A stretch of DNA of 64,000 nucleotides from Chthoniobacterales bacterium (lineage in GTDB: Bacteria; Verrucomicrobiota; Verrucomicrobiia; Chthoniobacterales; UBA10450), in NCBI GenBank assembly GCA_013821455.1, contig JACDGS010000022.1, forward strand, positions 1 to 64,000, in the 5' to 3' direction. Positions 17,756 through 26,005 of the stretch are shown in pieces. Position 1 is the first letter of the stretch; each line of letters begins with the position of its first letter. Both the position numbers and the translations under genes were made by a program. The notes beneath the pieces are model-generated. The model worked only from the letters and a program-made list of their open reading frames with translations, had not been told where the DNA came from and did no database searches.

Positions 17756-19411
17756 TTAGTCTCGGGGTTTTGGTTCCATCGGGATCTTGACGGAGTTCTT
17801 TGCAGCGAAATCGATCGCACGAGAGTAACCGGAATCGACGTGCCGGATGATTCCCATTCCCGGGTCGCTGGTGAGAACACGTTCGAGCCGGCGCGCCGCT
17901 GAGTCGGTGCCATCGGCGACCACGACCATCCCGGCGTGCTGTGAATAGCCGATGCCGACGCCGCCGCCATTGTGAATCGAAATCCAAGACGCGCCCGCGG
18001 CCGTATTGACCAGGGCGTTGAGTAACGGCCAATCCGCGATTGCGTCGCTGCCGTCGATCATGCCTTCGGTCTCGCGGAAGGGCGAGGCGACCGAGCCGGT
18101 GTCGAGATGATCACGACCGATTACGATCGGCGCGCTGACTTTCCCTTGCCTAACGAGCTCGTTCATGGCGACGCCGAACTCGGCGCGCTCGCCATAGCCG
18201 AGCCAGCAGATGCGCGCGGGCAGTCCTTGAAACTGGATGCGCTCTTGCGCGAGCTTCATCCAGCGCGCGAGCGTTTTATTTTCGGGAAATAATTCCAGCG
18301 CCAGTTTGTCGGTCGCTGCGATATCGGCGGGATCGCCACTGAGCGCGACCCAGCGAAACGGCCCCTTTCCCTCGCAAAAAAGCGGCCGGATGTACTCCGG
18401 GACGAAGCCGGGAATATCGAACGCGTTCACGCAGCCCGCCTTTTTCGCCTGGGTGCGAATGTTGTTCCCGTAATCGAAAGTGATCGCGCCCTTCTTCTGC
18501 AACGCGAGCATTGCTTCAACGTGCTGCGCCATCGCGGCCATCGAGCGCTCGACGTATTCGTCGGGATTTCTTGCGCGCAACTCCAGCGCTTCGGCGAGCG
18601 ACATTCCGTTAGGCACATAGCCGTTGAGCGCGTCGTGGGCGCTGGTCTGGTCGGTCAAAACATCGGGCACAATTCCACGCCGCACCATTTCCGGCAGGAC
18701 GTCGGCGCAGTTGCCGACAAGTCCGACCGAGATCGCTTCGTCGGTCTCGAGCAACTCCAGCGCTTCATCCAACGAAAGGGCGATCTTGTCGCAATATCCG
18801 CTCGTCAGGCGTTTCTCGATTCGCGCCGGATCGACGTCGATGCCGAGACAACGCGCGCCTGCCATGGTCGCCGCGAGCGGCTGCGCACCGCCCATGCCGC
18901 CAAGCCCGCCGGTGACGAGCAGCTTTCCGCGTAACGAACCGCCAAAGTGCCGCTCGCCCGCGGCGGCAAAGGTTTCGAAGGTTCCCTGCACGATGCCCTG
19001 GCTGCCAATGTAGATCCACGAGCCTGCCGTCATCTGGCCGTACATCGTTAGGCCAAGTTTTTCGAGCCGGTTGAACTCCGGGAAATTCGACCAGTGGCCG
19101 ACGAGATTTGAGTTCGCGATCAAAACGCGCGGCGCGTCTTCGTGCGTCCGAAAAATTCCCACCGGTTTGCCGGATTGAATCAAAAGCGTCTCGTCGTTTT
19201 CCAGCGCGCGCAGTTCCCTCACGATCGCGTCGAACGCTGCCCAACTGCGCGCGGCGCGGCCGGTGCCGCCGTAAACGACAAGTCGATCGGGCGCTTCGGC
19301 GACTTCGGGATCGAGGTTGTTCATAAGCATGCGCAGGGCGGCTTCCTGGACCCATCCTTTGCAACTGCGTTCGCTCCCGCGTGGCGCGCGAATGATTCGT
19401 TTCTCGGTCAT
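17756..19411 (-). CDS. hutU: Urocanate hydratase
   Basis: The second step of histidine breakdown, an NAD-dependent enzyme that makes imidazolonepropionate. Family text is dense: [24 protein letters not shown]-like segment (here GTFETF), [48 protein letters not shown] and [15 protein letters not shown]. The length, 551 residues, is normal. The start overlaps the hutH stop by 4 bases (ATGA), and ftcD follows two bases after its stop, so hutH-hutU-ftcD form one transcript. Confidence 0.95.
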   Translation of the reverse strand: MTEKRIIRAPRGSERSCKGWVQEAALRMLMNNLDPEVAEAPDRLVVYGGTGRAARSWAAFDAIVRELRALENDETLLIQSGKPVGIFRTHEDAPRVLIANSNLVGHWSNFPEFNRLEKLGLTMYGQMTAGSWIYIGSQGIVQGTFETFAAAGERHFGGSLRGKLLVTGGLGGMGGAQPLAATMAGARCLGIDVDPARIEKRLTSGYCDKIALSLDEALELLETDEAISVGLVGNCADVLPEMVRRGIVPDVLTDQTSAHDALNGYVPNGMSLAEALELRARNPDEYVERSMAAMAQHVEAMLALQKKGAITFDYGNNIRTQAKKAGCVNAFDIPGFVPEYIRPLFCEGKGPFRWVALSGDPADIAATDKLALELFPENKTLARWMKLAQERIQFQGLPARICWLGYGERAEFGVAMNELVRQGKVSAPIVIGRDHLDTGSVASPFRETEGMIDGSDAIADWPLLNALVNTAAGASWISIHNGGGVGIGYSQHAGMVVVADGTDSAARRLERVLTSDPGMGIIRHVDSGYSRAIDFAAKNSVKIPMEPKPRD

Positions 19412-20913
19412 AAATCGCTGTCGAATTTTCCGGCGCGAATTGCTTCCGCCACCCTCTCGATATCGGGCGAGAGCGCGCGGTCTTCCTCGAGCCGGGGAGC
19501 GAGCGCACGTAAAGTTGCGTAGGCCCGTTCGACGCCGACACCAGCGCGGAGCGGACGACGGAATTCCAGACCTTCCGCGCCGGCGAGTAGCTCAATCGCC
19601 AAAACGTTTTCCGCGTTTTCCACGATCGTGCGCAGCTTCAGCGCGCCGGTCATACCCATGGAAACATGATCTTCTTTCCCGGCGGAGGTCGGCAAATTAT
19701 CGACGCTCGCGGGATGGGCCAGCACCTTCGCCTCGTTCAGCAGCGCCACGGCGGCGACGTGCGCGATCATGAAACCGGATTGCATCCCGGGATGTTGCGC
19801 GAGAAACGCGGGCAGGCCTTCGCTCAAATCGGGATTCGTTAGGCGATCGATCCGGCGTTCGCTAATGCTCATGAGATCGGTGGCGGCGATCGCGGCGTAA
19901 TCGAAGGCCAGCGCGAGCGGAGCGCCGTGAAAATTTCCCCCTGAAATGACATCGCCGTTATCCACAAAAACGAGCGGATTGTCGGTGGCGGAGCCGGATT
20001 CGATGGCCAGAATTTCTTCGCAGTGCGCGAGCGCGCCACGGACCGCGCCGTGCACCTGCGGCATGCAGCGCAAACTGTAGGCGTCCTGCACGCGAGGATC
20101 GCCTTCGAGGTGAGAGAGACGAATTTCGCTGTCGCGGAGCAACTCGAGCAGGTGGCGCGCGACCGCCATCTGCGCGGGATGCGGACGGGCGCGATGAATG
20201 CGCTCGTCGAAGGCAGCCGGAGTTCCGCGCAACGCCTCCAAAGTCATCGCGCCAGCGACATCCGCGACGCGCGCGAGCCGCTTGGCGCGGAGCACGGCGA
20301 GACCGCCGACGGCGTGCATCGCCTGTGTGCCGTTGAGCAACGCGAGGCCTTCTTTGGCCTGCAGCTCGGCGGGTTCGAGTCCGGCCTGACGCATCGCGTT
20401 GCCACTCGTTAGGCGATTTTCGCCGGACCAAACTTCGCCTTCTCCGATGAGAGCGAGCGCAAGATGGGCCAGCGGCGCGAGATCGCCACTCGCGCCGACA
20501 GAACCTTTTTCCGGGATCACGGGCGTAACCCCGCGGTTGAGCATTTCGACGAGCAGTTCGATCACTTCCAAACGAATCCCGCTGAAGCCAAGTGTGAGCA
20601 CGTTGGCGCGGAGGAGCATCATCGCGCGTACTTCGGGTTCGGAGAGCGGCCGGCCTATGCCGCAGGAATGGCTGCGCACCAGATTGAGCTGCAACTGCTG
20701 CGCTTGCTCGGCCGGGATGTGGACATCGGACAGCTTTCCAAAGCCGGTGCTGACACCGTAAATCACGTCGCCGCGCGCAAGGATCTGCTCCACGACGGCA
20801 CGAGACGCGGCGACCGCGGAATGTGCGCTGGTCGCGATTTTCACGGGTTCGCGGCTTCGGGCCACGCGGTCTATTTCAGCGAGAGAAAGAGACCGGCCGT
20901 CGAGCTGTAACAC
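19408..20913 (-). CDS. hutH: Histidine ammonia-lyase
   Basis: Removes ammonia from L-histidine to give urocanate. The self-processing Ala-Ser-Gly (MIO cofactor) site is visible in [14 protein letters not shown] near residue 142. Other lyase motifs are [41 protein letters not shown] and SATDNPLVF. The length is 501 residues. It is first in the hutHU-ftcD unit. No hutC-like regulator or histidine transporter is in the window. The 122 bases upstream contain the terminator of the next gene. Confidence 0.95.
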   Translation of the reverse strand: MLQLDGRSLSLAEIDRVARSREPVKIATSAHSAVAASRAVVEQILARGDVIYGVSTGFGKLSDVHIPAEQAQQLQLNLVRSHSCGIGRPLSEPEVRAMMLLRANVLTLGFSGIRLEVIELLVEMLNRGVTPVIPEKGSVGASGDLAPLAHLALALIGEGEVWSGENRLTSGNAMRQAGLEPAELQAKEGLALLNGTQAMHAVGGLAVLRAKRLARVADVAGAMTLEALRGTPAAFDERIHRARPHPAQMAVARHLLELLRDSEIRLSHLEGDPRVQDAYSLRCMPQVHGAVRGALAHCEEILAIESGSATDNPLVFVDNGDVISGGNFHGAPLALAFDYAAIAATDLMSISERRIDRLTNPDLSEGLPAFLAQHPGMQSGFMIAHVAAVALLNEAKVLAHPASVDNLPTSAGKEDHVSMGMTGALKLRTIVENAENVLAIELLAGAEGLEFRRPLRAGVGVERAYATLRALAPRLEEDRALSPDIERVAEAIRAGKFDSDL

Positions 20914-20965
20914 CCGCCTAGACTGACGCAGAATTTTCCATCCGGCAACCGTGCAGCAAACGGAA

Positions 20966-20995
20966 AAGGCCAGACCGCGTGAACGGCCTGGCCTT
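20966..20995 (-). terminator. Rho-independent terminator of the small lipoprotein gene
   Basis: The stem AAGGCCAG/CTGGCCTT with a 14-base loop is followed on the minus strand by TTTCCG. It lies 41 bases after the stop of the small lipoprotein gene and before hutH. Confidence 0.65.
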
Positions 20996-21035
20996 AGGTT
21001 AAAGTTATCCGCTGGAGGACAACCGCCGGAGAAAA

Positions 21036-21164
21036 CTATTTAGAGTATCCGGTGGTCGCAGTCGTACCGCTGGTCGTCTGCGTTTCCTTTTTCTGCGCGC
21101 AAGCACCCAGGCTCAGCACGCCGGCCGCCACGGCCACGATCATGATCATTTTCAAAAATTTCAC
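21036..21164 (-). CDS. Very small lipoprotein
   Basis: The protein has 42 residues. The GTG start at 21164 has a strong Shine-Dalgarno sequence (AAGGAGG) 11 bases upstream and gives the lipoprotein signal KFLKMIMIVAVAAGVLSLGAC. The mature peptide is only about 23 residues, polar and Thr-rich (AQKKETQTTSGTTATTGYSK). It resembles entericidin-like peptides in size but not in clear sequence. It has its own terminator downstream, so it is probably transcribed alone. Function is unknown. Confidence 0.65.
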   Translation of the reverse strand: MKFLKMIMIVAVAAGVLSLGACAQKKETQTTSGTTATTGYSK

Positions 21165-21250
21165 TATAAATCTCGCCTCCTTCCCTAGCATGTAGCTGCG
21201 ACTAGTTAGGCGGGGTTGCCAAAGCACGCAACGGATTTTTGCTCCTTTTT

Positions 21251-21712
21251 TCAGGCGGTGATGACGACCTCGGCACCCTGCGGAACACGCTCGAAAAGCG
21301 CGAGCAAATCGTCGCCTTTCATGCGGATGCAGCCGTGGCTTGCGGGCTGGCCGATGAGGTCTTCGTGCCGGGTGCCGTGGATGTAAATGTAACGCTCGCG
21401 CGTGTTGGCGTTGTGCTCTTCGAGGCCTTCGAGCCAGAGGATGCGGGTGAGAATCAGGTCTTCCGTCGGCGGTGGCTTTTCGTTAGGCGAAAGCGGCCGG
21501 CGGCCGCGGAAAATTGTCCCGACCGGCATGTCGGCACCGATTTTTTCCCCGATCCGGAAACGCCCCAGGGGCGTTTTCAGGCTTCCCGCTTCTGAGCCGA
21601 TGCCGAAGCGCGAAGTGGAAACCGGATAACTTGCGAGCACGTCCTCGCCGTCCATGAGGTCGAGTCGCTGATCACGCACGGAAACCCGGATGGTGGGAGC
21701 GGTGGTTTGCAT
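21251..21712 (-). CDS. L,D-transpeptidase (YkuD domain), short form
   Basis: The protein of 153 residues is nearly all YkuD domain: IRVSVRDQRLDLMDGEDVLASYPVSTSRFGIG at the start, YIYIHGTRHEDLIGQPASHGCIRM as the catalytic His/Cys signature. There is no signal peptide from ATG 21712, unlike the copy at 8.4 kb. The track start at 21733 adds seven residues without support. It is divergent from asd with only 31 bases between starts, so the two promoters must overlap. One octamer codes for PLSPNEKPP in a loop. Confidence 0.8.
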   Translation of the reverse strand: MQTTAPTIRVSVRDQRLDLMDGEDVLASYPVSTSRFGIGSEAGSLKTPLGRFRIGEKIGADMPVGTIFRGRRPLSPNEKPPPTEDLILTRILWLEGLEEHNANTRERYIYIHGTRHEDLIGQPASHGCIRMKGDDLLALFERVPQGAEVVITA

Positions 21713-21743
21713 CTGAAAGTGCGGGCGATACACTCCGCTCGCG

Positions 21744-22742
21744 ATGGGAAAAAAGTATCACGTGGCAATCGTCGGCGCGACTGGTGCGGTCGGTCTCGAG
21801 CTGCTGCGCGTGATGGAACGGCGGGATTTTCCGGTGGCTGATTTGCGCCTGCTGGCCTCGCCGCGTTCGGCGGGAACGAAGCTAAAATTCCGCGGCGAGG
21901 AGCGGGTCGTCGCTGTTTTGGACGAGGACTCTTTCGCCGGAATCGATCTCGCTTTTTTTAGTGCTGGTTCCGGAACGGCGAAGCAATTCGCATCTGTCGC
22001 GCAACGCGCTGGCGCCGTGGCCATCGATAATTCGTCGGCTTTCCGCATGGACGCGGAAGTCCCGCTCGTCATTCCCGAAATCAATCCAGAAGATGCGCGC
22101 ACGCATCGCGGCCTCATTGCCAACCCGAATTGCACGACCGCGGTCGCGCTCATGGCATTGCATCCGTTGCATCAGGCTTTTGGGTTGCGGCGCGTTTTCG
22201 CTTCGAGCTATCAAGCGGTTTCGGGCAGTGGCGCGCGTGCCATCGCGGAGTTGCGCGAGCAGGTGGAAGCGAGTGTGAGTAACGCGAGTGCGACCCCGCA
22301 GGTTTATCCGCACCCGATCGCGTTCAACGTCATTCCGCACGTGGACAGCTTTCTTGAGAATGGCTACACGCGTGAGGAAATGAAGCTGCAAAACGAAGGC
22401 CGCAAGATGCTTCACCTGCCTGATTTTCGCGCTTCGCTCACGTGTGTGCGGGTGCCTGTGTATCGCGCGCACTCCGTGGCTTTGAGCGCCGAATTTTCGC
22501 GTCCGATTTCCGTGGAAGCGGCGCGCGAGGTCTTGGCCAAAGCCCCCGGTCTGGATTTGATCGACGAACCTTCGGCGAATCGCTATCCGACTCCGCTCGA
22601 TGCCGCGGGCAAGGATAACTGCCAGGTCGGACGGTTACGCATCGATTGCGCGCTCGATAACGGCCTCTCGCTCTGGGTCGCCGGCGATCAGTTACTCAAA
22701 GGCGCCGCGCTGAATGCCGTGCAGATCGCGGAGCTGTTGTAG
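21744..22742 (+). CDS. asd: Aspartate-semialdehyde dehydrogenase
   Basis: Reduces aspartyl phosphate to the semialdehyde for lysine/diaminopimelate, threonine and methionine synthesis. The NADP-binding start HVAIVGATGAVGLELLRVME, the active-site cysteine in LIANPNCTT near residue 130, and SSYQAVSGSGARAI are clear. The length is 332 residues. The gene contains no exact octamer over 1 kb. It stands convergent to the W-rich protein gene, with a degenerate copy (CGTTAGGG) in the 36-bp gap. Confidence 0.94.
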   Translation: MGKKYHVAIVGATGAVGLELLRVMERRDFPVADLRLLASPRSAGTKLKFRGEERVVAVLDEDSFAGIDLAFFSAGSGTAKQFASVAQRAGAVAIDNSSAFRMDAEVPLVIPEINPEDARTHRGLIANPNCTTAVALMALHPLHQAFGLRRVFASSYQAVSGSGARAIAELREQVEASVSNASATPQVYPHPIAFNVIPHVDSFLENGYTREEMKLQNEGRKMLHLPDFRASLTCVRVPVYRAHSVALSAEFSRPISVEAAREVLAKAPGLDLIDEPSANRYPTPLDAAGKDNCQVGRLRIDCALDNGLSLWVAGDQLLKGAALNAVQIAELL

Positions 22743-22778
22743 TCGGATCGCGCTCAACCCGTGGCCCCCAAGAGTTCG

Positions 22779-24353
22779 TTAGGGGTTAGGATTTTCCTGA
22801 TCGGGACTCGGCTTCTTCTTTTTCCCTTCCGCCTCGCCGTTTTGATTGGCGCGCGCGCGTTGCGGCGGGCGCTGAACCTGGCGAGCACCCGGGGCGTTGG
22901 TATTCTGTTGCAACTGCTCCGGAACACCCGTGCGTTCCGGCGGACGCGGGACTTCACCCTGACTCGTCTGCTGAGCGCGCCTCGCCTGTTCTGGCGAGCG
23001 CGGATTCGGCTGAGCCGCCGGTTGCTCGGGCGCGCGAACACCGCGTCGTCCCTGTTGAGCTTCGGCAGCTTGCGCTTTCTGTTGTTCGTTAGCCTGAACC
23101 GGCCGTCCCTCGTCCCGAATTTCCTGCGCGCGCTCGGCTTGGGCCCGTTGCGCTGCCTGCACACGATCGGCCCGCTCTTTCTCGATCTGCTGGACGCGCT
23201 GGTTTTGTTCCTGGGAAATTTGCTGGGCACGCTGTTCGCGCGTCGTGAGCGGCCTTTCCTGATTTTCCTGATTCGACTCCACCGCAGGTTGAGCGGCGCG
23301 CACCTTCGGACGGGATACGGCGTTCACCTCTGGCCGGTTCGCATCCGTATTATTCGGTTCGTTAGGCCGAATCGCCGACGCCGGAGCAACGGCCGCTGCT
23401 TCCGGCCGACGGCCTTTCTGCGGTTGGAAACTGGGCGCGAAGATCTTCTTCGGGTCTTCCTTTTTCATCTCCGCCTGCAACTGCGCGCGATTTTCAATTC
23501 CCTGCCAACCACGCTGGATTTTTGGCTGAGCCACTTTCGTTTTGACCTGCTTCGGCGCGATCGGCTGCGACGATTTTCTGATCGTCGGAGCGACGACAAT
23601 AAGCTGGTTGCCATTTACGTGATTAAAATTACGTCCGGTCGCGGCCTGTCCGCCGCCGAAGTTGTTTTCCCGTTGCAATGAAAGCTGCGGAATTGGTCGA
23701 GCGGAATAACGATTCAGCCGGTCGTAATTAGGACCGCCATTGTAAACGAAGACCTTGTTGTAGGTAATGTTCGTGACGTTAACGGTGCGATTGATGATCG
23801 TGACGTTCCTTGCGGGCGCAAAAATGCGCTCGCGCAAAACCGGCTCACCGATGTAGCGGACATCGATGAAGTTGTAATATTGCGGCCCGATGTCGTATTG
23901 CAGATCGACCTGGCCAGTAATAGCGCTTCCCTCGTAAACCTGTTCCACATCCGGCGGCAGCGGCGCCCAGCCCACATAGTCGCCACCCGTCCGCCACGAA
24001 ACCCACGCTGGCGCCCATTCGTAGCCCGGCACCCAAACCCACCCGTAGTCATCGAGCTGCGTCCAGCGTCCGTAGTGGTAAGTGGCCCACCCAAAATCTT
24101 CGTAGGAAACCCAGGTCCAACCGGCATCGGTGTAAGCCCAGTAGCCATCCGCGTAGGGCCGCCAGTTTGGATTATCCAGTGCCACCGCGGGCTGAAAGCA
24201 GTAACCGTAATTCGCGACATCGATCCAGTCACCCTGACCGGAAAGGTTATCGTAGAAAAAATCGAGCGAGACATCGGGTGGGTCTTGCGCGCGCGCAGAG
24301 AGCGGACTCAGGAGGGCGGCCATGAGGGTGAAAGCAGAGAGCAGTTTCTTCAT
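22779..24353 (-). CDS. Exported Trp/Tyr-rich protein with long Q/R/A-rich tail (DUF6600-like)
   Basis: Signal peptide MKKLLSAFTLMAALLSPLSARAQ from ATG 24353. Residues ~30-150 hold repeated W-Y motifs (GYWAYTDAGWTWVSYEDFGWATYHYGRW, YGWVWVPGYEWAPAWVSWR), as in DUF6600-type exported proteins. The second half is low-complexity: asparagine-rich, then a coiled-coil-like run of Q, E, R and A (RVQQIEKERADRVQAAQRAQAERAQEI), then a proline-rich end. The whole protein is 524 residues. The function of this family is not known to me; an envelope role is inferred. It follows htrA by about 100 bases. Confidence 0.65.
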   Translation of the reverse strand: MKKLLSAFTLMAALLSPLSARAQDPPDVSLDFFYDNLSGQGDWIDVANYGYCFQPAVALDNPNWRPYADGYWAYTDAGWTWVSYEDFGWATYHYGRWTQLDDYGWVWVPGYEWAPAWVSWRTGGDYVGWAPLPPDVEQVYEGSAITGQVDLQYDIGPQYYNFIDVRYIGEPVLRERIFAPARNVTIINRTVNVTNITYNKVFVYNGGPNYDRLNRYSARPIPQLSLQRENNFGGGQAATGRNFNHVNGNQLIVVAPTIRKSSQPIAPKQVKTKVAQPKIQRGWQGIENRAQLQAEMKKEDPKKIFAPSFQPQKGRRPEAAAVAPASAIRPNEPNNTDANRPEVNAVSRPKVRAAQPAVESNQENQERPLTTREQRAQQISQEQNQRVQQIEKERADRVQAAQRAQAERAQEIRDEGRPVQANEQQKAQAAEAQQGRRGVRAPEQPAAQPNPRSPEQARRAQQTSQGEVPRPPERTGVPEQLQQNTNAPGARQVQRPPQRARANQNGEAEGKKKKPSPDQENPNP

Positions 24354-24429
24354 AGTCAGTCTGGCCAACTTCTTGGACTTAGCGGGCTGGCGCTTATTCA
24401 ATCAATCGCGAGCCGCGCGTCTCGCGGCT

Positions 24430-24457
24430 GCCTAACGAGTATAAGTCTCGCCTAACG
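24430..24457. repeat. Octamer doublet at the end of htrA
   Basis: Two direct copies of GCCTAACG start 20 bases apart (24430 and 24450). The second contains the htrA stop codon; the first is in the extended form GCCTAACGAGTATAAG. They lie between htrA and the W-rich gene. Confidence 0.85.
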
Positions 24458-26005
24458 AGGTTTCACGACCACGAACGAACGGCTGCGTTGCCGGCAAACC
24501 GAAAGCACCTGTGGCTGGCTCGGATCCAGATTGTCCCGCGCCGCCTCGTACTCGCGCACGTTCGCGACGGGGTTCTGGTTGACCGCTTCGATCACATCGC
24601 CAGCACGCAATTCCGCTCCCCCACTCCCGCCGTCTATCTTGGTCACGACCACTCCGCGCACGCTGGGCGGCACGCCTAACGACTGCGCAAGGCGCGGAGT
24701 CAGCTCTCGCACTTCGATGGCCGAGAGCACGCCGCCGGAAGGAGCGGCGGCCTGGTCGTGATCTTGGTTCTGATCGTCTCCGTCTGGGTCGTTAGGCGAG
24801 GGCGGCAGCGCCTGTCCCGGATTATCGGGCGGAAGCGCACGCGCCAGTTGGTAGTTCGCCGGTTGCTCCTTGATCTTCGCCGAGACTGTCACCGGCTTCC
24901 CCTGGCGGTTGACTTCGACTGCGACTTGTTTCTCGAGGTCCACTTGAGAAACAAGACGCTGCAATTCCGCGATGTTATGGACCTCTTTCCCATCGAATTT
25001 TTGAATGATATCTCCGCGTTGAATTCGCGCCACCGCTGCCGGTGAATCGGGCATGACTGCGGCGACCACCACGCCGGAGCTGTCGTTGGCGGCGAATGGG
25101 CCACCGCGAGGAGCGGGTGTTTCAATGCCGAGATAACCGCGAATAATGCGGCCTTGTTTTAACAGACTGTCGAGCGCCATCCTCACCGTGTTTGAGGGAA
25201 TGGCGAACCCGATTCCCTGCGAGCCGCCGCTCCGCGAAATGATCGCGGTGTTAATTCCGATAACTTCGCCGCGCAGATTAATCAGCGGACCACCGCTGTT
25301 CCCCGGATTGATCGCGGCGTTCGTCTGCAAAAAATCGCCGAAGCCATCGACCCGGTTGGGCCGGCCTTTCGAGCTGATGATGCCGTCGGTCACGGTTTCC
25401 TCGAAACCGAATGGATTACCCACCGCGAGCACGAAATCGCCCGCCTGCATCGCATCCGAATCGCCGAGTTGCAGCGGTTTCACGCCGGGATCGTCCACCT
25501 TCAAAACCGCGAGATCGAGCTTTGCGTCGGCGCCGATCAAACGCGCTTTGCGCACGCGGCCATCGCTCAGTTGCACCTCAATTTCGTCCACCTGATCAAC
25601 CACGTGATTATTGGTGATGATGTGACCTTCCTTGGTGACGATGACGCCCGAGCCTAACGAATTCTGCACTGTCGCCTCATCTTCCGGCCCGCGATATTGG
25701 CGGAAGTTGCCGCGGAAAAAATCGAACGGATCGAGCCCGCCATTTCGCTGCACGCGCTTCGTCGTTTTCACGCTCACGACCGATGGAATAACTCCCGCGA
25801 CCAATTTGCGCCGCTCATCGCTGAGCGAGGCCAGACTGGCCAGCGTCTTCGGATCGACCGCCGGCTCGTCCGCCAGGGTGTATTTTTCCGGCTTGGAATG
25901 CGTCGTTAGGCTGAGTCGCCCGTGATGAAGCTGGTAATCGTAGAGGAGCGAGACACCGGCGCTTAAAACCAGAACGAGGAGAAGAAATTTCAACAAATTT
26001 TTCAT
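24452..26005 (-). CDS. Periplasmic serine protease HtrA/DegP
   Basis: An envelope quality-control protease of 517 residues. An N-terminal membrane/signal segment (LLKFLLLVLVLSAGVSLLY) is followed by the trypsin-like domain with His134 (TNNHVVDQ), Asp164 (AKLDLAVLK) and Ser237 (NPGNSGGPLI). PDZ1 (RGYLGIETPAPRGG) and PDZ2 (LGVPPSVRGVVVTKI) are separated by an unusually long acidic/proline linker (SPNDPDGDDQNQDHDQ). The start overlaps the recG stop (TAATG). The stop TAG is formed by an octamer, CCT CGT TAG GC. Confidence 0.92.
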   Translation of the reverse strand: MKNLLKFLLLVLVLSAGVSLLYDYQLHHGRLSLTTHSKPEKYTLADEPAVDPKTLASLASLSDERRKLVAGVIPSVVSVKTTKRVQRNGGLDPFDFFRGNFRQYRGPEDEATVQNSLGSGVIVTKEGHIITNNHVVDQVDEIEVQLSDGRVRKARLIGADAKLDLAVLKVDDPGVKPLQLGDSDAMQAGDFVLAVGNPFGFEETVTDGIISSKGRPNRVDGFGDFLQTNAAINPGNSGGPLINLRGEVIGINTAIISRSGGSQGIGFAIPSNTVRMALDSLLKQGRIIRGYLGIETPAPRGGPFAANDSSGVVVAAVMPDSPAAVARIQRGDIIQKFDGKEVHNIAELQRLVSQVDLEKQVAVEVNRQGKPVTVSAKIKEQPANYQLARALPPDNPGQALPPSPNDPDGDDQNQDHDQAAAPSGGVLSAIEVRELTPRLAQSLGVPPSVRGVVVTKIDGGSGGAELRAGDVIEAVNQNPVANVREYEAARDNLDPSQPQVLSVCRQRSRSFVVVKPR

